Source: Neorhizobium petrolearium (GTDB lineage: Bacteria > Pseudomonadota > Alphaproteobacteria > Rhizobiales > Rhizobiaceae). From it: a DNA stretch of 64,000 nt. Shown here piece after piece: positions 8,577-17,398 of the stretch (its first letter is position 1; the number at the start of each line of letters is the position of its first letter). A program made the translations under genes and the position numbers. Below the pieces are notes generated by a model. That model searched no databases. It saw only the letters and a list, made by a program, of their open reading frames with translations, and had not been told where the DNA came from. Location: NCBI RefSeq assembly GCF_017873175.1, contig NZ_JAGGJW010000014.1:156588-220587 (forward strand), written 5' to 3'.

Positions 8577-8963
8577 GTGAACAAATATTACAGCATAACG
8601 GAACTGACGCGCGAATTCGGGGTCTCGACCCGCACGCTTCGTTTCTACGAGGATGAAGGCCTTATCCATCCGGAGCGCCGGGGTCGCACGCGGCTCTTCA
8701 GGGCGGCGGACAGGAGGCTCATCCAGGAGATCCTGCGCGGTCGCAGGATCGGCTTCACGATCGCCGAGATCCGCGAAATCATCCAGGTCTACAAGGAACC
8801 GCCGGGCGAGATGGGGCAGCTCAAGCTTCTGATGAAGCGCGTCGACGAGAAACGCGAGGAACTGCGTCAGAAGCGCAAGGACATCGACGATACGCTCGCT
8901 GAACTCAACAATGTCGAGGAAGCCTGCCTGACACGGCTTGCCGAAATCGGCGTCGGAACGTGA
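8577..8963 (+). CDS. MerR-family transcriptional regulator
   Basis: A 128-residue regulator with the MerR winged helix-turn-helix at the N-terminus (YSITELTREFGVSTRTLRFY, then EDEGLIHPERRGRTRLF with the wing arginines) and a coiled-coil dimerisation helix (about 80-120, LLMKRVDEKREELRQKRKD). It ends soon after a single Cys in VEEACLTRL, without the metal-binding cysteine set of CueR, ZntR or MerR. Related MerR proteins (LiuR group) control acyl-CoA and branched-chain amino acid breakdown; that specificity is a guess here, as no such genes are adjacent. The start is GTG at 8577-8579, downstream of a strong palindrome. Confidence 0.9.
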   Translation: MNKYYSITELTREFGVSTRTLRFYEDEGLIHPERRGRTRLFRAADRRLIQEILRGRRIGFTIAEIREIIQVYKEPPGEMGQLKLLMKRVDEKREELRQKRKDIDDTLAELNNVEEACLTRLAEIGVGT

Positions 8964-8966
8964 TAT

Positions 8967-9962
8967 TTAGTCAGATAACTGCAGACCGATGGAGCATTCC
9001 TCGGCAATTGCCTGGACACGGTCGTCCTGCGGGGCGATCGTGCCGGTCTGCAGCGGGATGATGAGCGACTGCGCCATGAGACGGTCGGCCGTGCAGCCGC
9101 AGAAGCGCTCGCAAAGCGCCCGATCGTTCGTCTGCCTGTTGCAGCCGGCTTCACAGCTCAGCATATAGCTCTGACGGGGGGCCGGTGGTGGAGCGGGATG
9201 GACGAGCGAGGCGAGATAGACGAGCGCGATCAGAACCGGCTGGTGCAAGAGATAGATGATCAGGCTGTGGCGTCCGGCTTTTGAAAGAAGATTCGGCTTC
9301 GTTTGGACGGCGGCAAGCCGCGGCAGCCAGTTCATGGAGATTGCCAGGCGGGCGACGGCGACACCGGCCAGCAATGCTGCCACCCACGGAAAGAGCGGCA
9401 CGTAATCGTTGGAGCGCGGAGGGATTTCGGCAAAACCGAGCCAGCTCAGGAAACGGGTATTGAAGGCAGTCGAATCGAGCAACCCGGGTGACAGGCTGTA
9501 GTCGACGGTCATTGCCGCGGCGATCAGAACGACGGCTGCGCCGGTGACCAGCGCGGGCAGGCGCAGAAAGGCCAATCCGATCAGGCTCGACAGTGCGATA
9601 TTGTGCAGGATGCCGAAATAGATCCATTCGTTCGGGAAAGCGATCAGCGTCGCTATGCTGATCGCGATCGCCGCACCGGCAACGATGGCGAAGCGCTTCC
9701 AGAAGGAGTACCAGCGAATCGTCGGAAAATGCGCCAGAACCAAGCTGACGCCGGCAAGGAACAGAAAGGAACTGGCAATCGACCGGGCATAGACCCGAAA
9801 GAAACCCTGGGTCGCCGTGCCGGGATCGAGATAACCGAAGAACTCGAGATCCCAGGTGAAGTGATAGGTCGCCATGGCGATCAGCGCCAAACCGCGCAGC
9901 GTGTCGATCAGCGTGATACGGGGCATTTTAAGCGCGGGATTCTGGCTTTCTGCAACGGTCAC
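8967..9962 (-). CDS. DUF1624-family membrane acyltransferase-like protein with Cys-rich tail
   Basis: A 331-residue polytopic protein. It opens with ITLIDTLRGLALIAMATYHFTWD, the signature of DUF1624 proteins, relatives of heparan-alpha-glucosaminide N-acetyltransferase; the conserved HFTWD histidine is present. About seven to eight helices follow, ending near LIIYLLHQPVLIALVYLASL. After residue 260 comes a soluble tail with seven cysteines (CEAGC, CERFCGC, EEC), which I do not recognise as part of the family. GTG at 9960-9962 has a GGAAAG site; ATG at 9926 is an alternative. It ends 3 bases from the convergent MerR gene. Confidence 0.85.
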   Translation of the reverse strand: MTVAESQNPALKMPRITLIDTLRGLALIAMATYHFTWDLEFFGYLDPGTATQGFFRVYARSIASSFLFLAGVSLVLAHFPTIRWYSFWKRFAIVAGAAIAISIATLIAFPNEWIYFGILHNIALSSLIGLAFLRLPALVTGAAVVLIAAAMTVDYSLSPGLLDSTAFNTRFLSWLGFAEIPPRSNDYVPLFPWVAALLAGVAVARLAISMNWLPRLAAVQTKPNLLSKAGRHSLIIYLLHQPVLIALVYLASLVHPAPPPAPRQSYMLSCEAGCNRQTNDRALCERFCGCTADRLMAQSLIIPLQTGTIAPQDDRVQAIAEECSIGLQLSD

Positions 9963-9978
9963 TGGCGGTCTTTCCAGA

Positions 9979-10677
9979 TTAGAGGATATCGCGATCCATG
10001 ATCGCCAGCCGGGCCTCGGAAAAATATTGACGGCGTGTGAGCACGAAGATCACGAACAAGGTCATCGCCATGAACATATAGGGCCCGGCGAACCAGCCCA
10101 GATAGCCGATCGACAAAAACAGCGCCCGGAGCCCAGCATTGAAGTGCTTGGCCGCGATGGTGTTCATCCTCACCACCTGATCGGCGGCCCGCTCGGCCGC
10201 CGCCGGGTCAATATTCGTATCGCTCATCATCGGCAGTGCACCGAAGAGAATGGTGCAATAATTGAAGAGACGATAGGACCAGCCAAACTTGAAGAAGGCA
10301 TAACCGAACAGGAAGGTGAGACCGGCCACCTTGATCTCGAAAGCGGTGCGACCGCTATAGGCCACGAGAGGCAGATTGCTGAAGACGGCTTCCACCTGGT
10401 CTGTTGCGCCAAGCAGGGCAAAGCAGCCGCCGATGGCAAATATCGAGGTCGAAGCAAAGAAGGCCGTACCATTCTGCAAGCCCGCCAAAATCTGAGTATC
10501 AATCATCTTCAGATCGCGCCGGAGGGAATTGTAGATCCACCGCTTTCGGCGTTCGGCCATCGCACGGTTCAGGCTGGCGCGCGGAAAGAAGCGGGCGCCC
10601 GATCCCGCCGTTATCCAGGAATAGATAGCCCAGAGAAGGGCGAAAAGAGCCAGAGCAATGTAGTCGGCGATCGTCAT
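9979..10677 (-). CDS. DUF599-family membrane protein
   Basis: A 232-residue membrane protein matching DUF599: it begins MTIADYIALALFALLWAIYSW and has further helices at TAFFASTSIFAIGGCFALLG, VAGLTFLFGYAFFKFGWSYR and GYLGWFAGPYMFMAMTLFVIFVL. The middle GALPMMSDTNIDPAAAERAADQ loop with RMNTIAAKHFNAGLRALFL is characteristic. Function of the family is unknown. The ATG at 10675-10677 is preferred to the upstream TTG/GTG-type extension to 10719, which would add 14 polar residues. It is 16 bases upstream of the DUF1624 gene on the same strand, so the pair is probably one operon. Confidence 0.85.
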   Translation of the reverse strand: MTIADYIALALFALLWAIYSWITAGSGARFFPRASLNRAMAERRKRWIYNSLRRDLKMIDTQILAGLQNGTAFFASTSIFAIGGCFALLGATDQVEAVFSNLPLVAYSGRTAFEIKVAGLTFLFGYAFFKFGWSYRLFNYCTILFGALPMMSDTNIDPAAAERAADQVVRMNTIAAKHFNAGLRALFLSIGYLGWFAGPYMFMAMTLFVIFVLTRRQYFSEARLAIMDRDIL

Positions 10678-10915
10678 GGGCCTCACCAGGCAGGAGAATC
10701 GTCCATCTCTTTTCGTCATGCGTTGTTTCAGTTGTCACGGCAAGTATGCGTCCGGAACCGCGAACAACCTTGAAACGTTAAATCATAGCAGGTATGCGAT
10801 TTCGGTCTTTTTTCCGCCATTTTTCTCATTGCGAAGCCAGCGGGAATTTAATAGACCGTTAGGCATAACGATCCGGAGAGGACGTTATCTTATGCGGCAA
10901 GAACCTGGAGACAAC

Positions 10916-11017
10916 ATGGAAGAGACTGCTCAGAAATCCTGCTGGGGCGTGACATTCAAGGCGCTCGTGGGATTTGCCGGTGCGATGGCCCTTGCCTATC
11001 TGTTCGGCGCCTTCTGA
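10916..11017 (+). CDS. 33-residue single-pass membrane peptide
   Basis: A short open frame that encodes MEETAQKSCWGV followed by one hydrophobic helix ending LAYLFGAF at the C-terminus. The ATG at 10916-10918 is preceded by GGAG at 8 bases. The composition (polar 10-residue head, 20-residue helix) is that of a small inner-membrane protein. An in-frame ATG at 10892 would add eight residues. Upstream, 10848-10862 reads TTAA-N7-TTAG, close to the CtrA box TTAA-N7-TTAA, which is only suggestive. The region 10678-10915 otherwise holds no recognisable gene. No family is known to me. Confidence 0.6.
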   Translation: MEETAQKSCWGVTFKALVGFAGAMALAYLFGAF

Positions 11018-11203
11018 CCTGCGGACGCGATCTTCATCTTAATCTTTTGGGCGGGATTTTGGCCTTTCGGCGTGGTATTCAAACCGCGCCGTTTCTATTT
11101 TTGCCTCATGTCGCGGGCATCAAACCCGATGTCGGGCAATCGCTGGAACATTCCGGCTGTCTGACATAGACTTTGCCAATATCGTATCTCCACGCGGATT
11201 ATC

Positions 11204-12604
11204 ATGTTCCTCTCCGTCTTCGACGTCTTCAAGATCGGCATCGGACCGTCCAGTTCCCACACGATGGGACCGATGTCGGCGGCGAACCGTTTCCTCGCGC
11301 TGATCCTGTCGAACGAATGGCCGCGCCCCGCCGGTGCGCAGGTCGCGAGCCTGAAGGTGAGCCTGCACGGCTCGCTCGCCTTTACAGGCATCGGACACGG
11401 GACGGGTAGGGCGGTGATCCTCGGCCTGATGGGCGAAGAGCCGGCAAGTGTCGATCCGGACAGGATGGACGAGATCATTGCCGAGGTGGAGCGCACGGGA
11501 CGCGTGACGCCGCCCGGACATCCGCCCTATCAGTTCCAGCCGAAAACCGATCTCATCTTCGACAAGAAACAGCCGTTGCCAGGCCATGCCAACGGCATGA
11601 GTTTCTCCGCGCTGGATCGCGATGGCCGGTTGCTCCTTAAACGCATCTACTATTCGATCGGTGGCGGCTTCGTCGTGACGGACACGGAACTGGAAGCCAT
11701 GCGCACCCCGCAGAAATCATCGGGCGATGCACGGGTGCCTTATCCATTCTCCACGGCAAAGCAGATGCTCGAAATGGCGCGCGGCTCAGGCCTGACGATC
11801 GCCCAGATGAAACGCGCGAACGAAGAGACAAAGATCAGCGCTGCCGAACTGAATGCCGGCCTCGACCGCATCTGGGACGCGATGAAAAGCTGCATCGACC
11901 GGGGCTTGAAGGTCGAAGGCATCATGCCGGGCGGGCTGAAGGTGAAACGCCGGGCGAAGGCGATTCATGACAAGCTCAACGAGGAATGGCGTAGCAACCG
12001 GCTGAACCCGCTGCTCGCCAACGACTGGCTCTCCGTCTATGCGATGGCGGTCAACGAAGAGAATGCCGGCGGCGGGCGTGTGGTCACCGCCCCCACCAAT
12101 GGTGCAGCGGGGGTAATCCCCGCAACCGTCCGCTACTACCTGCATTTCCATGAGGATGCGACGCCGGAGGATATCCGCAACTTCCTGCTGACGGCGGCGG
12201 CGGTCGGCGGCATCATCAAGCACAATGCCTCGATCTCGGGCGCGGAGGTCGGCTGCCAGGGCGAGGTGGGGTCGGCGGCCGCGATGGCGGCTGCAGGCCT
12301 TGCCGCGGTCATGGGCGGCTCGCCGGAGCAGATCGAGAATGCTGCGGAAATCGCACTCGAGCACCATCTCGGCATGACCTGCGATCCTGTCGCCGGCTTA
12401 GTGCAGGTTCCTTGTATCGAGCGCAACGCGCTTGGCGCCGTCAAGGCCGTGACGGCCGCGTCGCTTGCCATCAAGGGTGACGGCACGCATTTCGTGCCGC
12501 TCGACGCCTGCATCGAAACCATGCGGCAGACCGGCAACGACATGAGCGAGAAATACAAGGAGACCTCGACCGGCGGGCTTGCCGTCAATGTCGTCGAGTG
12601 TTGA
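11204..12604 (+). CDS. sdaA: L-serine ammonia-lyase (single-chain, iron-sulfur)
   Basis: A 466-residue L-serine dehydratase that converts serine to pyruvate and ammonia using a 4Fe-4S cluster. The beta domain comes first (FDVFKIGIGPSSSHTMGPM, substrate-binding signature), then the alpha domain from about 190. Cluster cysteines are seen in EVGCQGEVGSA, MTCDPVAG and VQVPCIERNA. The length equals the usual single-chain form. The ATG at 11204 opens the conserved MFLSVFDVFKIG. It stands alone with about 185 bases upstream and 70 downstream, so is likely monocistronic or joined only to the DUF1489 gene. Confidence 0.95.
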   Translation: MFLSVFDVFKIGIGPSSSHTMGPMSAANRFLALILSNEWPRPAGAQVASLKVSLHGSLAFTGIGHGTGRAVILGLMGEEPASVDPDRMDEIIAEVERTGRVTPPGHPPYQFQPKTDLIFDKKQPLPGHANGMSFSALDRDGRLLLKRIYYSIGGGFVVTDTELEAMRTPQKSSGDARVPYPFSTAKQMLEMARGSGLTIAQMKRANEETKISAAELNAGLDRIWDAMKSCIDRGLKVEGIMPGGLKVKRRAKAIHDKLNEEWRSNRLNPLLANDWLSVYAMAVNEENAGGGRVVTAPTNGAAGVIPATVRYYLHFHEDATPEDIRNFLLTAAAVGGIIKHNASISGAEVGCQGEVGSAAAMAAAGLAAVMGGSPEQIENAAEIALEHHLGMTCDPVAGLVQVPCIERNALGAVKAVTAASLAIKGDGTHFVPLDACIETMRQTGNDMSEKYKETSTGGLAVNVVEC

Positions 12605-12674
12605 TTCATTTCACCGCTGTGGAGCAACGGAGCAAAAACTTGACCTCCGATGCCAATAGGTTTTCAACAAATCC

Positions 12675-13112
12675 ATGGCTCTTCATCTGATCAAACTTTG
12701 TGTCGGCGCGGATTCAATCCAAGACCTCAGAGAGTGGGTAACCGAGCGCTCACTCAATGCGATTGCCGCCGGCCTTGAACCGCACAGCGTTCATACGACA
12801 CGCATGGTTCCGAAACGCATCGAGGAACTTCTCGAAGGCGGCTCCCTTTACTGGGTGATCAAGGGACAGGTGCTGGCCCGCCAAAAGCTCATGAATATCG
12901 AGACATTCACCGGCGGCGACGGCATCCAGCGCTGCCATCTCGTTCTCGGTCCGGAAGTGATCGAGACGGCGCCCCAGCCGAAGCGGCCTTTCCAGGGCTG
13001 GCGCTACCTGAAGGATGAGGAAGCGCCACGCGATCTCGGCAAGATGGGCGAGGGCGTTGCAGCGCTGCCGGAAGAGCTCAGACGAGAACTCGCCGAACTT
13101 GGGCTTCTCTGA
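12675..13112 (+). CDS. DUF1489-family protein
   Basis: A 145-residue cytoplasmic protein of the alphaproteobacterial DUF1489 family. It starts MALHLIKLCVGADSIQDL and contains the conserved THTTRMVPKR-like segment (HTTRMVPKRIEELL), GGSLYWVIKG and the C-terminal PFQGWRYLKDEEAPRDL. The family function is unknown. The ATG at 12675 follows sdaA by 70 bases without a terminator between them. Assignment is confident because several separated motifs agree. Confidence 0.9.
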   Translation: MALHLIKLCVGADSIQDLREWVTERSLNAIAAGLEPHSVHTTRMVPKRIEELLEGGSLYWVIKGQVLARQKLMNIETFTGGDGIQRCHLVLGPEVIETAPQPKRPFQGWRYLKDEEAPRDLGKMGEGVAALPEELRRELAELGLL

Positions 13113-13191
13113 CTGCAGCAGCCAGTGACCATTGATCCCGACATTCGCTCCGGAGTCGGCAACATCTGGATGCAGATTCCGGTACGGTCAA

Positions 13192-13461
13192 CTATCGAAG
13201 CTTGAGACGCACCGGTGCCCGGCCGGAGCGCATACCGACATGAAGATGGATATGCGCCTCCGGCTGAGAATGGCGCCAGGCGCGGGCACCATGGCTGAGC
13301 AGCATGGCGACGAGATCGCGCGTCTTTTCCTTTGAACGGCTAAGCCCCATACCTGCAAGCCGCATGGCCGCCTCATGAAGCGGATTGAGGGCAACGCCCC
13401 TTGCTCTGCCCCGCGGCGAGGACATCAAGGCGAATTCCACGCTGTTTTCGTTCATTCCCAT
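13192..13461 (-). CDS. Hypothetical small basic protein, 89 aa
   Basis: An open frame whose codons carry G or C in the third position as strongly as the neighbouring genes. The product is basic and probably helical (NPLHEAAMRLAGMGLSRSKE, KTRDLVAMLLSHGARAWRH) and ends with a His-rich stretch (EAHIHLHVGMR). No signal peptide or membrane segment. The start is uncertain: ATG at 13459-13461 and 13453-13455 lack a good ribosome site, and a later ATG (MSSPRG) is possible. No family recognised. The 437-base gap 13113-13550 holds nothing else I can support. Confidence 0.5.
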   Translation of the reverse strand: MGMNENSVEFALMSSPRGRARGVALNPLHEAAMRLAGMGLSRSKEKTRDLVAMLLSHGARAWRHSQPEAHIHLHVGMRSGRAPVRLKLR

Positions 13462-13550
13462 CGGAAACCCCGTTTACGCATTACTTTCGAGATTCCGCCG
13501 CGGCGGCGAGCCGCCGCGGACATTCTTGATGCATGGCTATCGCCAGCAGT

Positions 13551-15110
13551 TCACTGGAGCGAAGCCCAGCAGTTGATGCCCTTTTTCTTCAAAGCGTTGC
13601 ACGCATCCACAGCGGCCTTCTGGTCATCAAAGCCCCCAAACCGGGCGCGATAGATCTGCCCGCTATTGCTGTTGAAGGCGACGGTGAAGGGTTTGGCGGA
13701 ACGCAGTACCTTGCCGCCCTTATCCTGCGCAGTCTGCAGGAGATTCTCTGCCATTTTCTGATCGGGCGAAGCGCCTATCTGGATCACCCAACCGCTCGGC
13801 GTCGCATCGGCGGCGTTTGACCTGGTGGCCTTTGCCGATGTCTTTGTCGAGGCCGTGGTGACTTCGTCAACGGTGGCGCTACCGGCGCTGGAAGCGGAGA
13901 CGTCCTCGGCGCGGGCCGGTATATATTCCGGCGCGGGCGTCGGGACGGCTGCCACACCGGCCATCGCCGTGTTCATAGCCTGACTGATCATCTTCCTTTG
14001 ACTGGGCTCAGCGGCATAGGCCGAAGCGACGGCCGAGGTCTCCCCAGCAGCCGGCTGTTCCTTGTAGCGCGCACCGGGCATCGGGCCACTGTTCGGCAGA
14101 TCGAGGGCGGCCATCTGACGCGCCTCGGACTGCGTGGCGGCGATGGCGGGAGCCGAACGCACCGGGGCGACCGGTACAGGCGCCGACGGCGCCGCCTGGG
14201 CGATCAGGTTGCTGCTACCGCCCCGCGAAGCCTTCGGCAGATATTCGGCAACGAGTTTGCGCATCGTCGCGTCGCGGGCAGCACTGGAACGGCCGCCGAG
14301 CACGACGGCAACGATCGAACGGTCGTCAAGCTGAGCAGAAGTCGCCAGATTGCTGCCGGCGGCACGGGTGTACCCGGTCTTGATACCATCGACGCCCTTC
14401 ACGTTGCCGACCAGGCGGTTATGGTTGCCGATCACCTGCTTGCCGAAGTTGAAGCTACGGATGGAGAAATAGCCGTAATATTGCGGGAAGTGCTGGCGGA
14501 GCGCGATGCCAAGCCTTGCCTGATCGCGGGCCGTCGTCATCTGCGCGGTGTTCGGCAGGCCATGGGCGTTGCGATAGGTGGTGCGCGTCATGCCGAGGGC
14601 ACGAGCCTTCCTTGTCATCATCTGAGCGAAACGATCCTCGGAACCACCGAGGAACTCACCCAGCGCGGTCGCGATATCGTTTGCGGATCGCGTGACGAGA
14701 GCACGGATCGCCTGATCGACCGTCACGGAGCCGCCGGCACGGACGCCGAGCTTGGAGGGCGGCTCGGCTGCGGCGTTGGCGGATACAGGCACTTTCGCAT
14801 CAAGGCTGAGGCGACCGGCCTCAAGCGCTTCAAAGGTGAGATAGAGGGTCATCATCTTGGTGAGCGACGCGGGATATCGCAGACCGTCCGGATCTTCCGA
14901 ATAGAGAACCTTGCCGGTCTTGGCGTCCACGACGATACCAGCGTATTTCGGTGCCGCTTCCGCAGGCGCGGCAAAGATCGAAACCGCCAGAATCAGGGTG
15001 AAGAGATAACCGAGAAAATATCCCGGAACCGTTGCGCCATCCTTGGGAAAGGAGGCAGAGAATTTAGTTTTCGACACTGCCGCACTCATCGCTTGCATCA
15101 CGCCATTCAC
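13551..15110 (-). CDS. D-alanyl-D-alanine carboxypeptidase (PBP5/6-type) with SPOR domain
   Basis: A 519-residue periplasmic DD-carboxypeptidase that trims the terminal D-alanine from peptidoglycan stem peptides. After an N-terminal hydrophobic signal (about 30-53, ending APAEAA) the S11 peptidase domain shows SLTK (Ser82, Lys85), SAN (Ser142-Asn144) and KTG (244-246), all intact. A low-complexity Ala/Pro linker (about 300-430) leads to a SPOR domain at the C-terminus (GWVIQIGASPDQKMAENLL to YRARFGGF), which should bring it to septal, denuded glycan. GTG at 15108-15110 has a GGGGGAG site; ATGs at 15098 and 15089 are alternatives. Confidence 0.93.
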   Translation of the reverse strand: MNGVMQAMSAAVSKTKFSASFPKDGATVPGYFLGYLFTLILAVSIFAAPAEAAPKYAGIVVDAKTGKVLYSEDPDGLRYPASLTKMMTLYLTFEALEAGRLSLDAKVPVSANAAAEPPSKLGVRAGGSVTVDQAIRALVTRSANDIATALGEFLGGSEDRFAQMMTRKARALGMTRTTYRNAHGLPNTAQMTTARDQARLGIALRQHFPQYYGYFSIRSFNFGKQVIGNHNRLVGNVKGVDGIKTGYTRAAGSNLATSAQLDDRSIVAVVLGGRSSAARDATMRKLVAEYLPKASRGGSSNLIAQAAPSAPVPVAPVRSAPAIAATQSEARQMAALDLPNSGPMPGARYKEQPAAGETSAVASAYAAEPSQRKMISQAMNTAMAGVAAVPTPAPEYIPARAEDVSASSAGSATVDEVTTASTKTSAKATRSNAADATPSGWVIQIGASPDQKMAENLLQTAQDKGGKVLRSAKPFTVAFNSNSGQIYRARFGGFDDQKAAVDACNALKKKGINCWASLQ

Positions 15111-15244
15111 GTCCGGACGCTCCCCCGTCGCAGCCGTTATCCTCCAATCTAGGAGAACAGCGTTACCAAGAGGTTTATGATGAACAGCAGCTTGCTTAGA
15201 TATGCTGCATTTTAAGCGTCAAAATCCCGACCATCCGTGGAGAC

Positions 15245-15979
15245 CTACTTCGTCAGCCGGTTTTCGACAAAGGATCGAACTGAGGCATCAATATGTTGCC
15301 AGTCGTTCAAAAGCGCGCTGGAGAAACGATAGAGCACCGCGAGGTCCTGGCCGATCTGGATATCGCGCTGGCAATCCCCGCTTGTAGGCTTCTCACCGGC
15401 AATCGGCAGCAGGCAACGAACGACGTAGTCCGTAGCTCCAGGGCGAGGGGCGGTGAGAATGACCTCGCGGCCATAGCCGGAATCGGCACGCAGCCGGTGG
15501 AGCATCAGTCCGAAATCAAACGGCTGCGGCTCGCCATCGAAAAGTCGCGAATAGATCGGGTCGAGACGGCCGGACATATCGCGCGACATCGTGCCTTGCG
15601 ACAATTGCAGAAAAATCAATGATGATGACTGGAAAATGTCGTCAAACCGCGGGCGCAGTGCGGCGCTGTACCCTTCGAGTTCCGGCCAGGTGAGGTAGAG
15701 GTCAACGCGCTCGGCAATACCGTTTTGGCGCTGGTCGCGGAAGCGGATCGTATTGGCGGAAAGGTGGAGCTGGTCCTGACCGATCTGGATGAGGAATTTC
15801 TCGGTGCTGTTGGTGTGGCCTGCCAGCGCCATGCGTTCACCGAACCAGCGACCGCCGATGCTGATCGCGACCGTCAGCGCCGCCAGAACTGCGATCACCG
15901 CAGTCAACCGGTAGAGAAACCGGTTGGAAATCAGCGGTTCCTCCTCGATGGACGAAGGGATAGGGGGTGGACCTGCCAT
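15245..15979 (-). CDS. Conserved hypothetical membrane-anchored protein
   Basis: A 244-residue protein with a short Pro-rich cytoplasmic start (MAGPPPIPSSIEEEP), one membrane helix at about 20-42 (FLYRLTAVIAVLAALTVAIS) and a periplasmic domain of about 200 residues containing the only cysteines (VVRCLLPI..SGDCQRD), which could form a disulfide. I know no named family. The ATG at 15977-15979 follows GGAG. An upstream in-frame extension to 16030 is less likely. It stands 134 bases upstream of the DD-carboxypeptidase on the same strand, so a cell-envelope role is possible but inferred. Confidence 0.75.
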   Translation of the reverse strand: MAGPPPIPSSIEEEPLISNRFLYRLTAVIAVLAALTVAISIGGRWFGERMALAGHTNSTEKFLIQIGQDQLHLSANTIRFRDQRQNGIAERVDLYLTWPELEGYSAALRPRFDDIFQSSSLIFLQLSQGTMSRDMSGRLDPIYSRLFDGEPQPFDFGLMLHRLRADSGYGREVILTAPRPGATDYVVRCLLPIAGEKPTSGDCQRDIQIGQDLAVLYRFSSALLNDWQHIDASVRSFVENRLTK

Positions 15980-16166
15980 GACGTGCGCTCCATGTTCACC
16001 CAAGGGGCATTCACCCTGCCTTGAAGCCATGCTCTGGAATGAGACAGGATACGGAATGCGGGAAGGCGAATGCGCCGCAAGTCTGGAGCGCCATGGTTAA
16101 CGCTTCGTAAAAGAGCGGCCGAGTTTAGGACCGCATGGCCTAAACAGGTTACTCAGGGAGGAAGAC

Positions 16167-16535
16167 GTGCAACTCTTTCAGGGAATCAATGTCGTTTCGA
16201 TCTCCGTTACGGATCTCGAGCGGGCGCGGCTTTTCTACCGCGACACGCTTGGATTGGGAGAACCGCTCTACGATCTGCCGGATGCCGGCTGGATCGAGTT
16301 CTCGACCGGCGCCGATGGCGGCAACCTTTCGCTGACGATGGCAGGAGCGGAGTGGGAGCCATCGACGGGAACGACGGTGGTGTTCAACGTCAGGGACTGC
16401 CACGCGGCGGTCGACGAACTCAGGTGCCGTGGCGTGGCTTGCGGCGAACCCGTCATGTTCGAGGGCCATGTGGTATTCGCGAGTTTCCACGATCCGTTCG
16501 GCAACCGCCTGCAAATGTGCAGCCCCGCGCCTTGA
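16167..16535 (+). CDS. VOC-superfamily (glyoxalase/bleomycin-resistance fold) protein
   Basis: A 122-residue single VOC module: VVSISVTDLERARLFYRDTLGL at the start, a second half-module with TTVVFNVRDCHAAVDELRCRGV, and the terminal FHDPFGNRLQM, a typical metal-side strand. VOC enzymes include glyoxalases, dioxygenases and antibiotic-binding proteins; the substrate is not evident. The start is GTG at 16167-16169, chosen because GGGAGGAAG lies at ideal spacing. It is flanked by oppositely oriented genes, so is transcribed alone. Confidence 0.88.
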   Translation: MQLFQGINVVSISVTDLERARLFYRDTLGLGEPLYDLPDAGWIEFSTGADGGNLSLTMAGAEWEPSTGTTVVFNVRDCHAAVDELRCRGVACGEPVMFEGHVVFASFHDPFGNRLQMCSPAP

Positions 16536-16587
16536 TCCTGGCCGCAACCATGTCGCTGCGGCCGTTTTCCCTCGTCGATGGGATGGA

Positions 16588-17199
16588 TTACTGGCCGACG
16601 GAACCGACGGCTGTCGCGCGGCCGTCCTGAAGCTTGACCCAACGAGCCGGATCGTCGCTCGCCTGACGCTTCAGGTAGGTATATTCCGTCTCGGACCAGA
16701 GCATGACCTTGTTGCGCATGTTGTCGAGCACGAAATCGCCGCGGTCAGTGCGGATGGTCAGGACAGCATGGCCTTCGCCATTCGGCTGAAGCACGACAGT
16801 GATCAGGAGGTCGGAAGGGTCAAAGCCTTTTTTCATCAGCATCTTGCGCTTCAGAAGGACAAAGTCCTCGCAATCGCCAACGGTGCGGGGATACGCCCAG
16901 AGCTCCTCTACGCCGTAAATCTCCTGGTCGGTCATCGGCATGATCGAGGAATTGACTGTATAATTGACGTCCAGCAGGGTCCGCCACTTGTCCTCCGTCA
17001 GCGTCATCGGCCCGGCATCCTTATAGGCCGTTGCGCATTCGCTCGCATAGCTTTTGCAGAACTGGTAGTGACCGATCGGCTGATTGGCTGAGCCGAGGAC
17101 GCGCATGGCCCCGGCAGGCATGGCGACGGAATGTCCGGCGGAAAAGATCGCCAGGAAAGCGGTGATGGCGGCGAGGCCCAGTCCCTTGCTGAATTTCAT
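16588..17199 (-). CDS. Transglutaminase-like cysteine peptidase (LapG/BTLCP family, C93)
   Basis: A 203-residue exported protein with a signal peptide (MKFSKGLGLAAITAFLAIFSAGHSVA, cut near AMA). The mature part shows the Cys-His-Asp triad of bacterial transglutaminase-like cysteine proteases: Cys in VGDCEDFVLLKRKML, His in GEGHAVLTIR, Asp in FVLDNM. LapG belongs to this family and cleaves a large adhesin in the periplasm under control of c-di-GMP and LapD; no LapD or adhesin gene is near, so the target here is unknown. A tandem PilZ gene lies 500 bases away. The ATG at 17197-17199 is preferred to the open frame to 17256. Confidence 0.88.
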   Translation of the reverse strand: MKFSKGLGLAAITAFLAIFSAGHSVAMPAGAMRVLGSANQPIGHYQFCKSYASECATAYKDAGPMTLTEDKWRTLLDVNYTVNSSIMPMTDQEIYGVEELWAYPRTVGDCEDFVLLKRKMLMKKGFDPSDLLITVVLQPNGEGHAVLTIRTDRGDFVLDNMRNKVMLWSETEYTYLKRQASDDPARWVKLQDGRATAVGSVGQ

Positions 17200-17372
17200 T
17201 TTTGTGTCTCCCCGTTGTGGGAAGAACACTGACACAGAGGGTTTTAGCGACCGCAAAATCTCGCAGTAAAATCAATATCTTATTTGAATTCAATTTATCT
17301 AAAACATGATTCGAATGCGAATCGAATTTTACTAAAATCCGAAGGAAATTTTCATTGGAATGCCACGCAATC

Positions 17373-17398
17373 AAGCCGGCTCGCCGGCTTCTCTTTTT
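17373..17398 (+). terminator. Rho-independent terminator-like hairpin
   Basis: AAGCCGGC (17373-17380) pairs with GCCGGCTT (17383-17390) and is followed by TCTCTTTTT. It points along the plus strand, yet no plus-strand gene lies upstream; the nearest genes on both sides are on minus. It could end an unannotated small RNA that begins within the AT-rich block. Confidence 0.65.
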
